Shown here in pieces: positions 56,065 to 64,000 of a stretch of 64,000 nt of DNA. Origin of the DNA: Metaphire vulgaris (taxonomy: Eukaryota; Annelida; Clitellata; Crassiclitellata; Megascolecidae); assembly GCA_018105865.1 (NCBI GenBank), contig CM030836.1, forward strand, positions 19,624,003 to 19,688,002. The letters run 5' to 3'. A program made the position numbers and the translations under genes. The notes under the pieces are model-generated. The model saw only the letters and a program-made list of their open reading frames with translations, made no database searches and had not been told where the DNA came from. How positions within the stretch are numbered: position 1 is the stretch's first letter; every line of letters starts with the position of its first letter.

Positions 56065-59000
56065 AGCATACAGGTTTCCCCCCATCATTTTCAAGGTCTT
56101 GATGACATTATTTAAAATCTATTTGAGATCTCAACTGAGAAAAAAAACAGCTTTCTTTATAGCTATGTCAGATATGTTGATCTACAGAAATACTGGAAAT
56201 ACTGGAGCATTCCTGCAAATTACTGTGATTTGTGTGTGTAGAATAAATGTTCTTGTGGTGCTTTTTTGGCTGTTGCTTGTTAATGGACATTGCCTTTCCA
56301 CACCCATTGACTGTTGAATATGAGCCAAAGTTTGAAGTCTCGTTGACATTCTTGCCGCAGCTACTTACTTACTTACCTGTCTTCTCGGCAATTGGTGGTT
56401 GATAGGGTGGGTTATATTTTTAGTGGGGTGGAGACTGGCGTTGACAGATCTGGAAGGGTGCGTTTTGTTTGTTTTTCACGCGTCAACACTTATCCGGTGT
56501 TTTCCACTCAATGGGTGATAATAAGACCAGCCTGGATAGTCCATTAGTTTGCAGTGTTACCGCTTTGACCATGCATGGGTAAAATAATAAGTGGTAGTGC
56601 ATAGGGTTTTGTTATGGTCGCCATTGTGGACACTGGCCTGAGTTTCAGAACTAGTGAGATTAAAGTGTTGTGCCTGTTAATGGAGAATTGCTCTGTAGAC
56701 CTGGTTATTAGTGTACAGTGGACTCCATGTCTTGCCCATTGAGAAACTGTGTGTTGTATTGATCATTATGTGCTTTTATTAACAGACCAGTTGAATCAAA
56801 AATGAGTTAGATTTTTTGCCTGTGTGGAAGAATTTTTATGTCCAAAGGTAAATACCAGCAACGACGACACAGTGCGCTGTAGATGTTGACATCTAATCGA
56901 ATTTCGTCGTCGTCTGTTTTAGGTCAACGGGCAGACGATACCGGTGGAGATAGTCCTGCTCCAGCGGCTGTCCCACGTCGGAAGCGTCGTCCCGCTGATA
57001 GAATTCTACGAAAAACCGGACAGTTTCATCGTCGTTATGGACAGGCCAGATCCTTGCAAGGACCTGTTTGATTACATAACGGAGAAGGGCGTCCTCGCCG
57101 AAGACGAGGCCAAGGACTTTTTCGCTCAGCTAGTGCAGACGCTAGTCGAGGTGCACCAGGCCGGCGTTATCCATCGCGACATCAAGGACGAAAATATTCT
57201 CGTAGAGCTAGACACGAGGCGCGTCAAGCTCATCGATTTTGGTTCCGGAACTTTCTACAAGGACTCGCCGTACACTGAATTTGAAGGTACATTTTCAAAT
57301 GCAGTTAGTTTTAGTTTCAGGTGCTTGTTGAATTAGAAAATAATCGGACGACTTGAGATTTTGCGAAAGACATTGGCTCAATTGTCAATTTTTCTCATTC
57401 CTTTGGTCTCTTGGGTGTTGTCATTTATCGTAGAACATTAGTTTTTGTTAGTAAATAAAATTTCTTTAACGAGACACCAGATAAGATTTTGAACATTTGA
57501 ATGACTGTTGTTGTCATCTTGTGCTAATAGCAGTATGATAAGTTTGCCTTAGGTGCCTTGACATTAATCTTTGTCATTTGAGAATTGTAATCAAGCCAAT
57601 TGTGAGAGAATGACAGTTTAAAACAAGCACTGTATTGTCCGCTCGCATGCTGAGTGCATGTTGACGCCATACTGAGTCAAGAGTTTATGGACATTTGCAA
57701 ATGATTTACGTCATATCTGATGAACTTGACTACATTTCACATGTTTTAGTTTGGCTAGACTTTTGCTGCCTGGGTGCCAGGGTTTAATCTAGGCCGTTTC
57801 CGGGGGGGATTGCCCTTTCTACATCAACTAACAGCAGCCCCATAGCTGACTTTCCGCCCCCCATCCTTGTCAGTTCCCCCCCCGGAGTCCAGGAGTCTAG
57901 ATTAAACACTGCTGGGTCCAGACCCTCATAGGTACCTACTTGAGTCGGTTGGGTCATTGTTCTTACTTATTTATTTAACTGGATATTTGGGACAGTGAAT
58001 CAGCGCGTGAAGATTCGTTACACGTTTTAGTCGTTTCCTGGCTTGCTTAGTCACCAGCAAGTGAGAGGATGAGTTAGTGCATTCCAGTCAGAGATCATGT
58101 GCATAGCAGGAATTATTTTGGCATAGGCAGGTTCATGCATGCTGCTAGAATAATGGCATATTTGTGGTGCCTTACCATTCGATTCCAACTGCTTAATGCA
58201 CATTTAGTCAGTGTTCTGTGTTTAGACATATAATAAGTATATATGCCCAGAAGTATAAAATAATGAATCCTATCCTACACCATATGCATTCTTTTGCCTA
58301 CGTGGAGTCCTATATCAGAATGCTGATTAAATAGAGCCCTGTAGAACAAGAGGAGTCTGTGTGGGTGGAAGGGGGGGGGGGTTGTAGTATGCAACAGAAT
58401 GGTGTGTTTGGATTTATTGGTAGTTTTCCAGAGGTTTTTGTTTGGAAATTTCCAGGCTTTTTGCTGGCTGTATGTGATTAAATTTTGTCTGCAGAGAAAA
58501 TTATAAAGGTGCTGTATGTCACTGCAGTTCGCTGGAAATACTACTACTACTACTAATAATATAATAATAAAAATAACAATAATAATGATGATGATGATAA
58601 TAATAATAATAATAGTAATACTACTACTACTAAATTACTAATACTACTACTACTACTAATAATAATAATAATAATAAAAAGGTTTAAAGTGGTTCAGTAG
58701 GGTCTGCCCTGTGTGAGAACCACTGTTGCACTCATCCAAATCTAGTATCCTATCATGCTGAGGTTTATTTTGAAATCATTCACATGCACTCATAGCCATT
58801 GCTATCTTCTCGCCCAGTTCATTCCATCTGTCCACCACTCTTGCACTAAGCAAAGTGCTGTTTTCATCTCCCAACCAGTTTCTTAAACAGTTTCATGTTG
58901 TGTCCTATGGTTCCACAATACTGCCTGTGCCTTTTCATAGTTTTTTTTTATTGTGCATGGCAGATTCAAATCATGTCAGATTTTGCATTGTACTTTTGAT

Positions 59001-59913
59001 GCGATTTTTGTACTATACTAGAATGTACTCTTGAAGGTCGAGTGTTCTTTCTGTCTTTTTAAAAGTTATTCTGCTGCCAATACAGTGAAGATTTTACTGT
59101 ATTTATTGCGCTAGGCGCCGTCTGTTCTACGCGCGTATTTTGGGAGTTTCAGGATGCAGAATTACATATCGTTGCATGCTGGTGGTCGCTGTTAATTGAA
59201 CACATATTGATTTGAACCAGTGCAGCTGTTTCCACGAGTGTAATTGGTAGAAACGTTACGACGACGACGTCGGCGTGCTAATGAGGTTTTCTTTGTTTTG
59301 GCGTAAACTTAGGTACGCGCGTCTACAGTCCGCCGGAATGGGTCCGCAGTCGCAAGTACAACGGAATGCAGGCCACGGTCTGGTCGCTTGGAATTCTCCT
59401 CTACGACATGGTCTGCGGCGATATTCCTTTTGCGCAGGACAGCCAGATTATCAGAGCGAAGGTCGTCTTCGGTCTCGAGGTTTCTAGCGGTCAGTCGGTG
59501 TTCTTGCTAGAAGTGTTATTAATTTGCAGGGTGGCGCAAAAAAAACGGACTAGTCGCATTTAGGTTTGGCCTTTAATATAGTCCGGTTTTTCTTGTCTTG
59601 CGTCACCCTGTATTTGTGGTTTATTAAATTTATTTTAAAAGCAATAAACGGTAAGTTTTAATAGTGGGATCTGCCCTGTGCACAATTAGTTCCAGTGCCT
59701 GTTACTGCCCTATGTTGTAATGTAATGTAATGTTATGGCAAGGGAATTTGTTGTAATGCTTCCTGTGAAGTGTACAATTCTTTAGCATAGGCATAGCATG
59801 AGGGTGAGGTCTGTCAATTGCCCCCTGGATTGAGTAGAGGTGCCTTCTATATTTTACCAAAATATGGAGTTCTTTCATTGATTAAAAGAGTCAGCTATAA
59901 TAATAATAATAAT

Positions 59914-59964
<51 letters not shown>

Positions 59965-60411
59965 CAACAACAACAGTGTGTACAGCATACTGTTAATTTG
60001 TTGCAGTCGGTGTTAGAAGTTGATAAAGTATATTGCCATTAGCAGCCTTGGCATTCATTGAATTTTATTTATTTGTTATTTATTTATTATTAGTTTATTG
60101 TAAGATTGTAGTGATTTTTTTCTTTTTTTTTTCAAAAAACTGTTGTGGCTTTCATTACTTGTGTTACATTGTTACACGAAGTATGTGTTGTGAAAATGGC
60201 AAATTGTTATATTGTTGATGTTCGGCTGTTGTACGTTTGGTCTACAGAGGTGAAAGACCTTATCGGAAGGTGCCTCTCCGTCAAACCGTCAGAGCGGCCG
60301 TCTTTTGAGGACATCCTGACGCACCCGTGGCTAGCAAATCACCAGCGACAACACGGCGCGACGCATCCCGAATCGTCTGCGGAGGTGCTGCGCCGCGAGA
60401 CGCTGTTATGA
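46591..60411 (+). CDS. PIM: PIM-family Ser/Thr kinase, 6 exons, 316 residues
   Basis: A constitutively active survival kinase of the CAMK group. Exons: 46591-46678, 49571-49680, 53254-53301, 56923-57286, 59313-59489, 60248-60411, summing to 951 nt with matching phases. The ATG at 46591 gives [20 protein letters not shown], like the MLLSK start of vertebrate PIMs. Next comes [20 protein letters not shown], close to PIM3. Motifs: glycine loop GNGGFG 48-53, Lys70 (VALKH), Glu91 (VEIVLL), the PIM-specific hinge DRPDPCKDL with its extra prolines (124, 126), HRDIKDEN with Asp168, DFG at 187-189, YSPPEW in place of [14 protein letters not shown], and [20 protein letters not shown] at the end. All catalytic residues are present. 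The length fits PIM1 (313) and PIM3 (326). Introns are large and hold several MITEs. Vertebrate paralogy (PIM1/2/3) cannot be assigned. Confidence 0.93.
46978..48090. mobile_element. hAT-like element with nested retrotransposon
   Basis: CAGCGGTTCTCAACC and GGTTGAGAACCGCTG are perfect inverted ends. CTCTATGA is repeated exactly at 46970-46977 and 48091-48098. These termini are of the Charlie-like hAT type known in other animals. Without the nested insertion at 47071-47826 and its extra TSD copy the element is about 345 bp, so it is non-autonomous. It lies in PIM intron 1. Confidence 0.95.
47071..47826 (+). mobile_element. 5'-inverted non-LTR retrotransposon fragment
   Basis: The 12-mer AATGTGCTGTAA flanks it (47059-47070 and 47827-47838). 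The right part (about 47485-47785, + strand) reads [33 protein letters not shown] and [13 protein letters not shown], and ends in a (GAT)n tail. The left part (47071 to about 47484) is inverted: on the reverse strand it reads [40 protein letters not shown] and [14 protein letters not shown], and ends LGVSKLQHI, just where the right part takes up. This is the 5'-inversion produced by twin priming. The clade is uncertain (RTE-like or another endonuclease-type element). No intact protein remains. Confidence 0.9.
48409..48576 (+). mobile_element. hAT-like MITE, GATATTTTTACA family, copy 2
   Basis: CAGGGATATTTTTACACC is inverted at the right as CTAGAAATATCCCTG. CACTTGAT flanks both sides exactly (48401-48408 and 48577-48584). 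The core is nearly identical to that of the copy at 28013. PIM intron 1. Confidence 0.95.
49693..49881 (+). mobile_element. hAT-like MITE, GATATTTTTACA family, copy 3, at a splice donor
   Basis: CGGGGATATTTTTACACCCC at the left, CTAGAAATAACCCTG at the right, and an exact GTACCATT duplication (49685-49692 and 49882-49889). The interior differs from copies 1 and 2, carrying TTTTTTGCTTGTCAGGCGTT. The left duplication begins at intron position +5 and the element at +13 of the donor of PIM exon 2 (exon end 49680). Confidence 0.93.
50050..50960 (+). repeat. Two diverged copies of a GGCCCACCCAATATTTGG repeat
   Basis: TTTGGCCTACCCAATTT occurs at about 50149 and 50590, and TTAATTCGTTTCATCACT near 50428 and 50710. 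TAGCCTACTGTAGCACTAG occurs at about 50463 and 50750, and the CCACCCAATATTTGG / TTGTGGCGCCCTC pair near 50390 and 50900. So one unit is present twice in direct order, the second interrupted by a retrotransposon tail at 50774-50870. The ends suggest a mobile element, but no target duplication was established. PIM intron 2. Confidence 0.65.
50774..50870 (+). mobile_element. CR1/L2-like retrotransposon 3' end in a repeat
   Basis: CAGTGGTTTTCACACAGGCT, TACTTAGCCTCCTAAACCAC and TTAAAATCACA are followed by about 40 bases of TTA. The first copy of the surrounding repeat reads straight from AGCACTAG into CATTGTCCAATTTCAAACAG, whereas here the same two phrases are separated by this tail. This shows it is an insertion. 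Confidence 0.85.
51091..51171 (+). mobile_element. TTAA-flanked piggyBac-like mini-hairpin, CCCCTTAACTGGG group
   Basis: TTAA at both ends encloses CCCCTTAACTGGGCAACT and GGCACCCAGTTAAGGGG. The core GTAACTCAATGTAAAATGGA is identical to that of 53060 and 61468. PIM intron 2. Confidence 0.9.
52510..52579. repeat. (TAA)n microsatellite
   Basis: A pure TAA run of about 70 bases in PIM intron 2. Confidence 0.97.
53060..53140 (+). mobile_element. TTAA-flanked piggyBac-like mini-hairpin, CCCCTTAACTGGG group
   Basis: TTAA at 53060-53063 and 53137-53140. The arms CCCCTTAACTGGGCAACT and GGCACCCAGTTAAGGGG differ from the 51091 copy at only a few positions. It ends 113 bases upstream of PIM exon 3. Confidence 0.92.
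55120..55296. mobile_element. Tc1/mariner-superfamily (pogo-like) MITE
   Basis: CAGTGGATCCCATTTAATTG is inverted as TAAGCGGGTTTCACTG with TGCATA/TATGCA continuing inward, and TA flanks both ends. TA target sites and CAGT ends of this composition fit pogo/Tigger-type elements. The interior has no transposase. PIM intron 3. Confidence 0.75.
56012..56060. repeat. (TC)n microsatellite
   Basis: About 48 bases of TC dinucleotide in PIM intron 3. A shorter interrupted CT run lies at 55700-55732. Confidence 0.97.
57778..57911. mobile_element. hAT-like MITE (CAGGGTTTAATCTAG ends)
   Basis: CAGGGTTTAATCTAG is inverted as CTAGATTAAACACTG. Flanking 8-mers CTGGGTGC and CTGGGTCC match at seven of eight. 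G- and C-run interior as in the other MITEs of this type. PIM intron 4. Confidence 0.85.
58538..58960 (-). mobile_element. CR1/L2-like 3' end with compound microsatellite tail, reversed
   Basis: Read on the reverse strand, 58960-58690 carries the phrases for a C terminus (ACAGATGGAATGAACTGGGC) and the 3' end GGTTCTCACACAGGGCAGAC followed by CTGAACCACTTTAAACC. A mixed TAA/CTA/GAT tract at 58538-58680 is the tail. It is the same subfamily as 28310-28710. PIM intron 4. Confidence 0.75.
59526..59612 (+). mobile_element. Tc1/mariner-like MITE, CAGGGTGGCGC family
   Basis: CAGGGTGGCGCAAAAAAAAC and TTGCGTCACCCTG are inverted ends. The right TA is intact and the left is now TG. The loop holds GGACTAGTCGCATTTAGGTT. 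It begins 37 bases after the donor of PIM exon 5. Confidence 0.85.
59898..59975. repeat. (TAA)n(CAA)n microsatellite
   Basis: TAA units with one ATT interruption, ending in five CAA units, in PIM intron 5. Confidence 0.96.
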
Positions 60412-60505
60412 TCGACCGCTGCCGTAAAATGCGCCGCCAGTCTTACTGCCGACGGCGAAATTTTCACCCTACGCACCGTCACAGGCTGTCCTCCGTCCCA
60501 GGAGG

Positions 60506-60587
60506 TTAACCCTTTGAACCAACGGCATGCCGGATGGGCATATGTATATAGCCTAATCGCTGGGTAAGTTATGGTTCAAAGGGTTAA
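60506..60587. mobile_element. TTAA-flanked piggyBac-like mini-hairpin
   Basis: TTAA-CCCTTTGAACCAACGG pairs with TTATGGTTCAAAGGG-TTAA; both target sites are intact. It starts 95 bases after the PIM stop codon, so it is probably transcribed in the 3' UTR. Confidence 0.8.
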
Positions 60588-60902
60588 GGCTATTTAGGAA
60601 CTGACTATATACTGGTATTGGCTCAGGCTTATCCTCCTATTTGTGGTCTGAAGTAGGAGGAAATGGTCACGATTGACCGCGATGAAGCATACAATGTAGG
60701 TAATGCTGTTTGAACGAGGAAAGAGAGTTTGACTGTAGCTCTTTGCAAGAAGAACTGTGTGGACTGTGGTGCCTTGGTGATCAATATAATGTGATCAATT
60801 AAATTTGTTCTTGCCAGTAGCTGGTCTGTTATAGAATTCTACTCTTGTTTGGGATTTTGATGTATGCCTATGTGTTTCATTTGAGTTGACAATTTTATAT
60901 GA

Positions 60903-60904
<2 letters not shown>

Positions 60905-60971
<67 letters not shown>
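60905..60971. repeat. (GT)n microsatellite
   Basis: About 64 bases of GT dinucleotide downstream of PIM. A smaller one lies at 48642-48670. Confidence 0.98.
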
Positions 60972-60972
<1 letters not shown>

Positions 60973-61302
60973 ATGCATTTTATTGTAATATGTTTTCTTG
61001 CTGTATTCCTGACGATGCTGTAACGATTTTCGGCAAAGCTTAAAATTTGAGAGTTTCATCGATTTTCCTAATTGCCGCAAAATTGAAAAGAAGTTAGGCT
61101 CCAAAGACTTTCTGTGTGTTTGTAGTTACCGTTGTCTTTTAAATGCTATTAATCGACAACCGTACGTTACGTTACGTTTAAATTTAGTTTCATCTTTCTG
61201 ACAAATTTCGGGCAGAAGCTGTAATTTTTTCCAACAGTATCTAAGACGATGTACTACAGCCATGACGCGCATGGCATAAGCAGATTAAATGCAGAAGTTC
61301 TG

Positions 61303-61381
61303 TTAACCCTTTTGCCCGTAAAGCCAATGTTTCGGCTCCATAGCCTATTTGTTATACGGATTGCCATGGTGAAAGGGTTAA
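61303..61381. mobile_element. TTAA-flanked piggyBac-like mini-hairpin
   Basis: TTAA-CCCTTTTGCCCGTAAAGCC at the left and TTGCCATGGTGAAAGGG-TTAA at the right, with partial pairing of the arms. It resembles 4303-4382. Confidence 0.7.
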
Positions 61382-61467
61382 AACCTTAACAACTGTTTTG
61401 ACTAGCATCATTTGAGAGTTGGTTTGTTAAGTATTTATTTCAAATGTACAGTGTTTGGATATGTTGG

Positions 61468-61547
61468 TTAACCCCTTTACTGGGCAACTATTTGTAACTC
61501 AATGTAAAATGGACGAGTGTTACTCGGGGCACCCAGTTAAGGGGTTA
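61468..61547 (+). mobile_element. piggyBac-like mini-hairpin, CCCCTTAACTGGG group
   Basis: TTAA-CCCCTTTACTGGGCAACT at the left; CACCCAGTTAAGGGGTTAC at the right, where the second TTAA has become TTAC. The core is identical to 51091 and 53060. It lies only 87 bases from the hairpin at 61303-61381. Confidence 0.88.
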
Positions 61548-62138
61548 CTGACTGGAAATTTCTATCCATAGAGTATATTTGTCATTTATTGATAATTAAT
61601 CTGTTTAATATTTTGTATGTACTGTCGGTTGATGGAATATATTGACTTATGTCAGTTAATTTGCCACTGTAGTTGTGTGTTGTGGGAGCACATTCATTTC
61701 TGAATTAACTAAGGTTTTACAGTTTTGAGGTCGTTTCATTTACTTGTTAATATTTGTTAATATTTCTTCAAATGGCAAGCCCAACTTTGTGAAAAATAGC
61801 AGGCATTTCAATAATGACAGGTATCAGTTTAATTATATATGACATACATTGATAATTATAATATACTTTATCAAATTTTAAAAGGATTGCATTGTTTTGG
61901 TATATTTTCAGGTTCTATAAGTGAGATTGTTGCATTGAGGGGCAGAGTTAGAACTATTGTTTGTTAATCTTAATAATTTGACTAACTTTATAATGACATG
62001 TACGCTTGAAGTTGTAATTTATTTAAAGTTGAGTGTGATGTGTTACATTGAATAAATCCCACTTTAAATATATCCGAGCATTTCAGCACATTATGTGTTC
62101 AATTAAATTTGACAGAACATTTCATCGCCAGTTATTAT

Positions 62139-62225
62139 ATGTAAGTAAGTAAAATCCTGTGAATTTATATGGTGCTTTGTATTAATACCCACAGTATCTG
62201 CTTATTCTGTGCACTAGCCACGAAA
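62139..62225 (-). repeat. SINE-like repeat, reversed 3' end
   Basis: TAAGTAAGTAAAATCCTGTG, then ATTTATATGGTGCTTTG and CTGCTTATTCTG, is the reverse complement of the 3' half of the repeat at 1353-1511. A second reversed copy, closer to the consensus (GATTTCTATAGCGCCTTGGA), lies at 62692-62765. Confidence 0.6.
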
Positions 62226-62691
62226 ATATCAATGACTTTAATGTTATTATACAAGTTGTATTTAAAAGTTTAAATTTACTGCAATTTATTGTTCCTTTTT
62301 CAAATTAATAACTAGCAGATCTAACAGTCGAATTCTTACTAATATGGTTTATTCTCTTTGTGAAATAAATGTTGAAGAATTTGTGGTGTTTTTCCTGGTT
62401 GTATATCTTAAGTTTTTTTTTTCTAAGACATATGTAGTCCCTGGTCATTCCACGATACTGTAACAGTAACACTGGTTAGAGTGGTTCATGTTGAGACTTG
62501 ATTTTAAGTAGTGGAGATTGAACAATGCTTTAGGCATAGTATTGCAATAAGACTAAGCTACCATCGCTAATTATGGTAAACCGTCGAATCTACTTGCCGC
62601 TGTTAAATATATGTTTCAGTAGACTAATAAAAACCATGCACAGACAACTAGCGAGAAACCATAATGAGCTAAGGTGCGCTGAGTTGCTCGA

Positions 62692-62765
62692 CCAGCAAAG
62701 TAAGTAAGTAAAATCTCGTGGATTTCTATAGCGCCTTGGAAAGCAGCATAACAATTACAGTATGT
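62692..62765 (-). repeat. SINE-like repeat, reversed 3' end, second copy
   Basis: AAGTAAGTAAGTAAAATCTC, GTGGATTTCTATAGCGCCTT and GGAAAGCAGCATAACA are the reverse complement of 1353-1511 near its 3' end, with a (GTAA)n tail at the left. Confidence 0.65.
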
Positions 62766-63121
62766 GGTGACCTTCATAGTTTGATTATTCACCACCTCAA
62801 AAGTATTAATTTTTTGAAAGCGCGTCGCAATTAGTAGCTTACTGTCTGGGACTTCCTGGCTCTAGTTCGAAGGCACAGGGCTAGAATGCTTTGATTATTT
62901 TATTATCTCCCAGTGATTTCTAACTGTGTGCCATACTGTATATTGCTATCTCGGCGATCATGGATTTCCACTCTGGCTGTTCTTAGCTTCTTACCAGTTC
63001 GATGTTGTTCTAGAGTGATTTTCTAAAACGTTTGGCGGCAGTAGTTGTCAACCATAGATTAATTATAATATGATATAATTATAGTCTATGTTGTCGACGA
63101 CGACGATCGGAAGAAGACAAG

Positions 63122-63445
63122 ATGGCGATGAGCAAAGGATTTCGCGTCTATCACAAGTTAGATCCGCCGCCGTTCAGCGTTCTGCTCGAATGTCGCCACA
63201 AAGAGGAGACGCTGATGTTCGAGTCCGGGGCCGTCGCCGTTCTGTGTAAGCTTTCGATCCGCTCAGATCTTCGTCTATGCGACGCAGTGAAACGGTCTAA
63301 GATGCCACCCCGCCCACTATCTGTTGCTTATATTATTAAGCATGTTCGCCGGTATTATGTTAAGATTTCTGAAGAAGAAATGCTTTCGTGCACTGACTCA
63401 GTTCCAGTCTCCGCGGATGACATTCTCATCGTTTTGATTACATAA
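63122..63445 (+). CDS. Unidentified small protein or first coding exon
   Basis: ATG at 63122 lies in a strong initiation context (ACAAGATGGCG) and opens a 107-residue frame. The first 42 residues have animal-gene character and raised GC: they start [20 protein letters not shown] and continue with [20 protein letters not shown] recognise no family. A donor-like CTGT-GTAAGC at 63247 is a possible end of exon 1, in which case the gene continues beyond the window. Alternatively the frame runs to TAA at 63443-63445, ending in an acidic segment [20 protein letters not shown]. Both readings are plausible. The AT-rich flank upstream shows no further exon. Confidence 0.5.
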   Translation: MAMSKGFRVYHKLDPPPFSVLLECRHKEETLMFESGAVAVLCKLSIRSDLRLCDAVKRSKMPPRPLSVAYIIKHVRRYYVKISEEEMLSCTDSVPVSADDILIVLIT

Positions 63446-64000
63446 TTTGAGTATTTGCGGCGATAGATGGTGAAGCTTGTGTAGCTATATACACAGTAGG
63501 CCGGCCCTGTTGCAGTGAATAGTGAATACCTGACAGAACAGTCGCCCACACTAACCAATACTCGTGCACAAAGCGATTGGTCACGGGGACATAGGGCAAT
63601 GCAGTGGGAGCCTGAGTATGACAAGAAACCGCTGAATAAAAGCTTATTCAGACACATTAAGCCCTGGCAGTTGCTAAAGAAATTGGCAAGATCTTGTGTT
63701 ACAGTGCTCTGGACCATTCCGCCGTTGTTTTATCTTGGCGATTTTAAAGGCGTGTGCCCAGTGACAGTGATGATGATTATGCTGATGAACATTAATTCTG
63801 GTGATGATGGCGGCAAGGGTGAAGCAGATGGTACTTGTTAAGATTACAGAATGTGTTTATTGGGACTAGGCTGGTTTCTTAGTGAATTTCTGAATTTATT
63901 TGAACATTTTTGGTGATTTTATCTTTGGAGTTGTTTTGTAGGAGTGAATTTATTTTGCAATTGCATTTTCTGATATTTTTTTAGCTCCACTGGAAACTGA
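63446..64000. other. Right end, unassigned
   Basis: Following the frame at 63122 the sequence could be intron or 3' UTR. Open frames at 63355-63717 (reverse) and 63515-63841 (forward) overlap one another and match nothing I know. An acceptor-like TTTTTTTAG at 63977-63985, followed by CTCCACTGGAAACTGA, may start a further exon that leaves the window. Confidence 0.35.

Larger units (their letters stand above)
60412..63121. other. PIM 3' flank and intergenic DNA
   Basis: The PIM 3' UTR should lie here; AATAAA words occur near 62050 and 62363 but neither is proven. Three TTAA-flanked hairpins, a (GT)n run and two reversed SINE-like 3' ends with TAAGTAAGTAA are present. No other coding exon was recognised. 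Confidence 0.5.

Overview
This is a 64 kb piece of nuclear DNA from an animal. The genes are split by many GT-AG introns, the non-coding DNA is AT-rich and full of microsatellites and transposon relics, and the proteins are animal signalling and trafficking families: a TRAK/Milton kinesin adaptor, a class II DYRK, a novel-type (delta/theta-like) protein kinase C and a PIM kinase. A non-vertebrate, probably marine, metazoan fits best. I cannot name the species from the sequence. No bacterial operon, CRISPR array, rRNA or tRNA was recognised.

Layout. Bases 1-3101 are intergenic DNA or intron with one hAT-like MITE and two SINE-like copies. Bases 3102-10386 (+) hold eleven coding exons of a TRAK/Milton gene whose first exon or exons were not found. 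Bases 15627-17150 (+) hold a DYRK2-like kinase in one exon. A 10.7 kb repeat-rich stretch follows. Bases 27826-39898 (-) hold a complete 15-exon PKC of 765 residues. Bases 39899-46590 lie between the divergently transcribed PKC and PIM genes. They contain a decayed CR1/L2-like retrotransposon and a GC-richer candidate promoter with a full CRE palindrome and a GC box. Bases 46591-60411 (+) hold a complete six-exon PIM gene of 316 residues. At 63122 (+) a small unidentified gene or first exon starts.

All exon joins were made by hand from splice consensus, reading phase and alignment to remembered family sequences. The exon sums divide by three for PKC and PIM, and for TRAK after its two leading bases. 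Three Ser/Thr or dual-specificity kinases of different families thus lie within 45 kb. This looks like neighbourhood rather than a cassette, because each has its own structure and they are on both strands. TRAK links mitochondria to kinesin/dynein, and the kinases act in growth, survival and lipid signalling. The sequence shows no direct functional coupling.

The most distinctive content is mobile. At least ten hAT-like non-autonomous elements still carry 8-bp target duplications, most of them exact. One holds a non-LTR insertion with a 5' inversion of the twin-priming type and its own 12-bp duplication. Eleven ~80-bp hairpins begin TTAA-CC and end GG-TTAA, the piggyBac signature. Six copies of a CAGGGTGGCGC hairpin have TA ends like Tc1/mariner. 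Retrotransposon 3' ends repeatedly run straight into long (TTA)n tracts. Several elements sit within tens of bases of splice sites.
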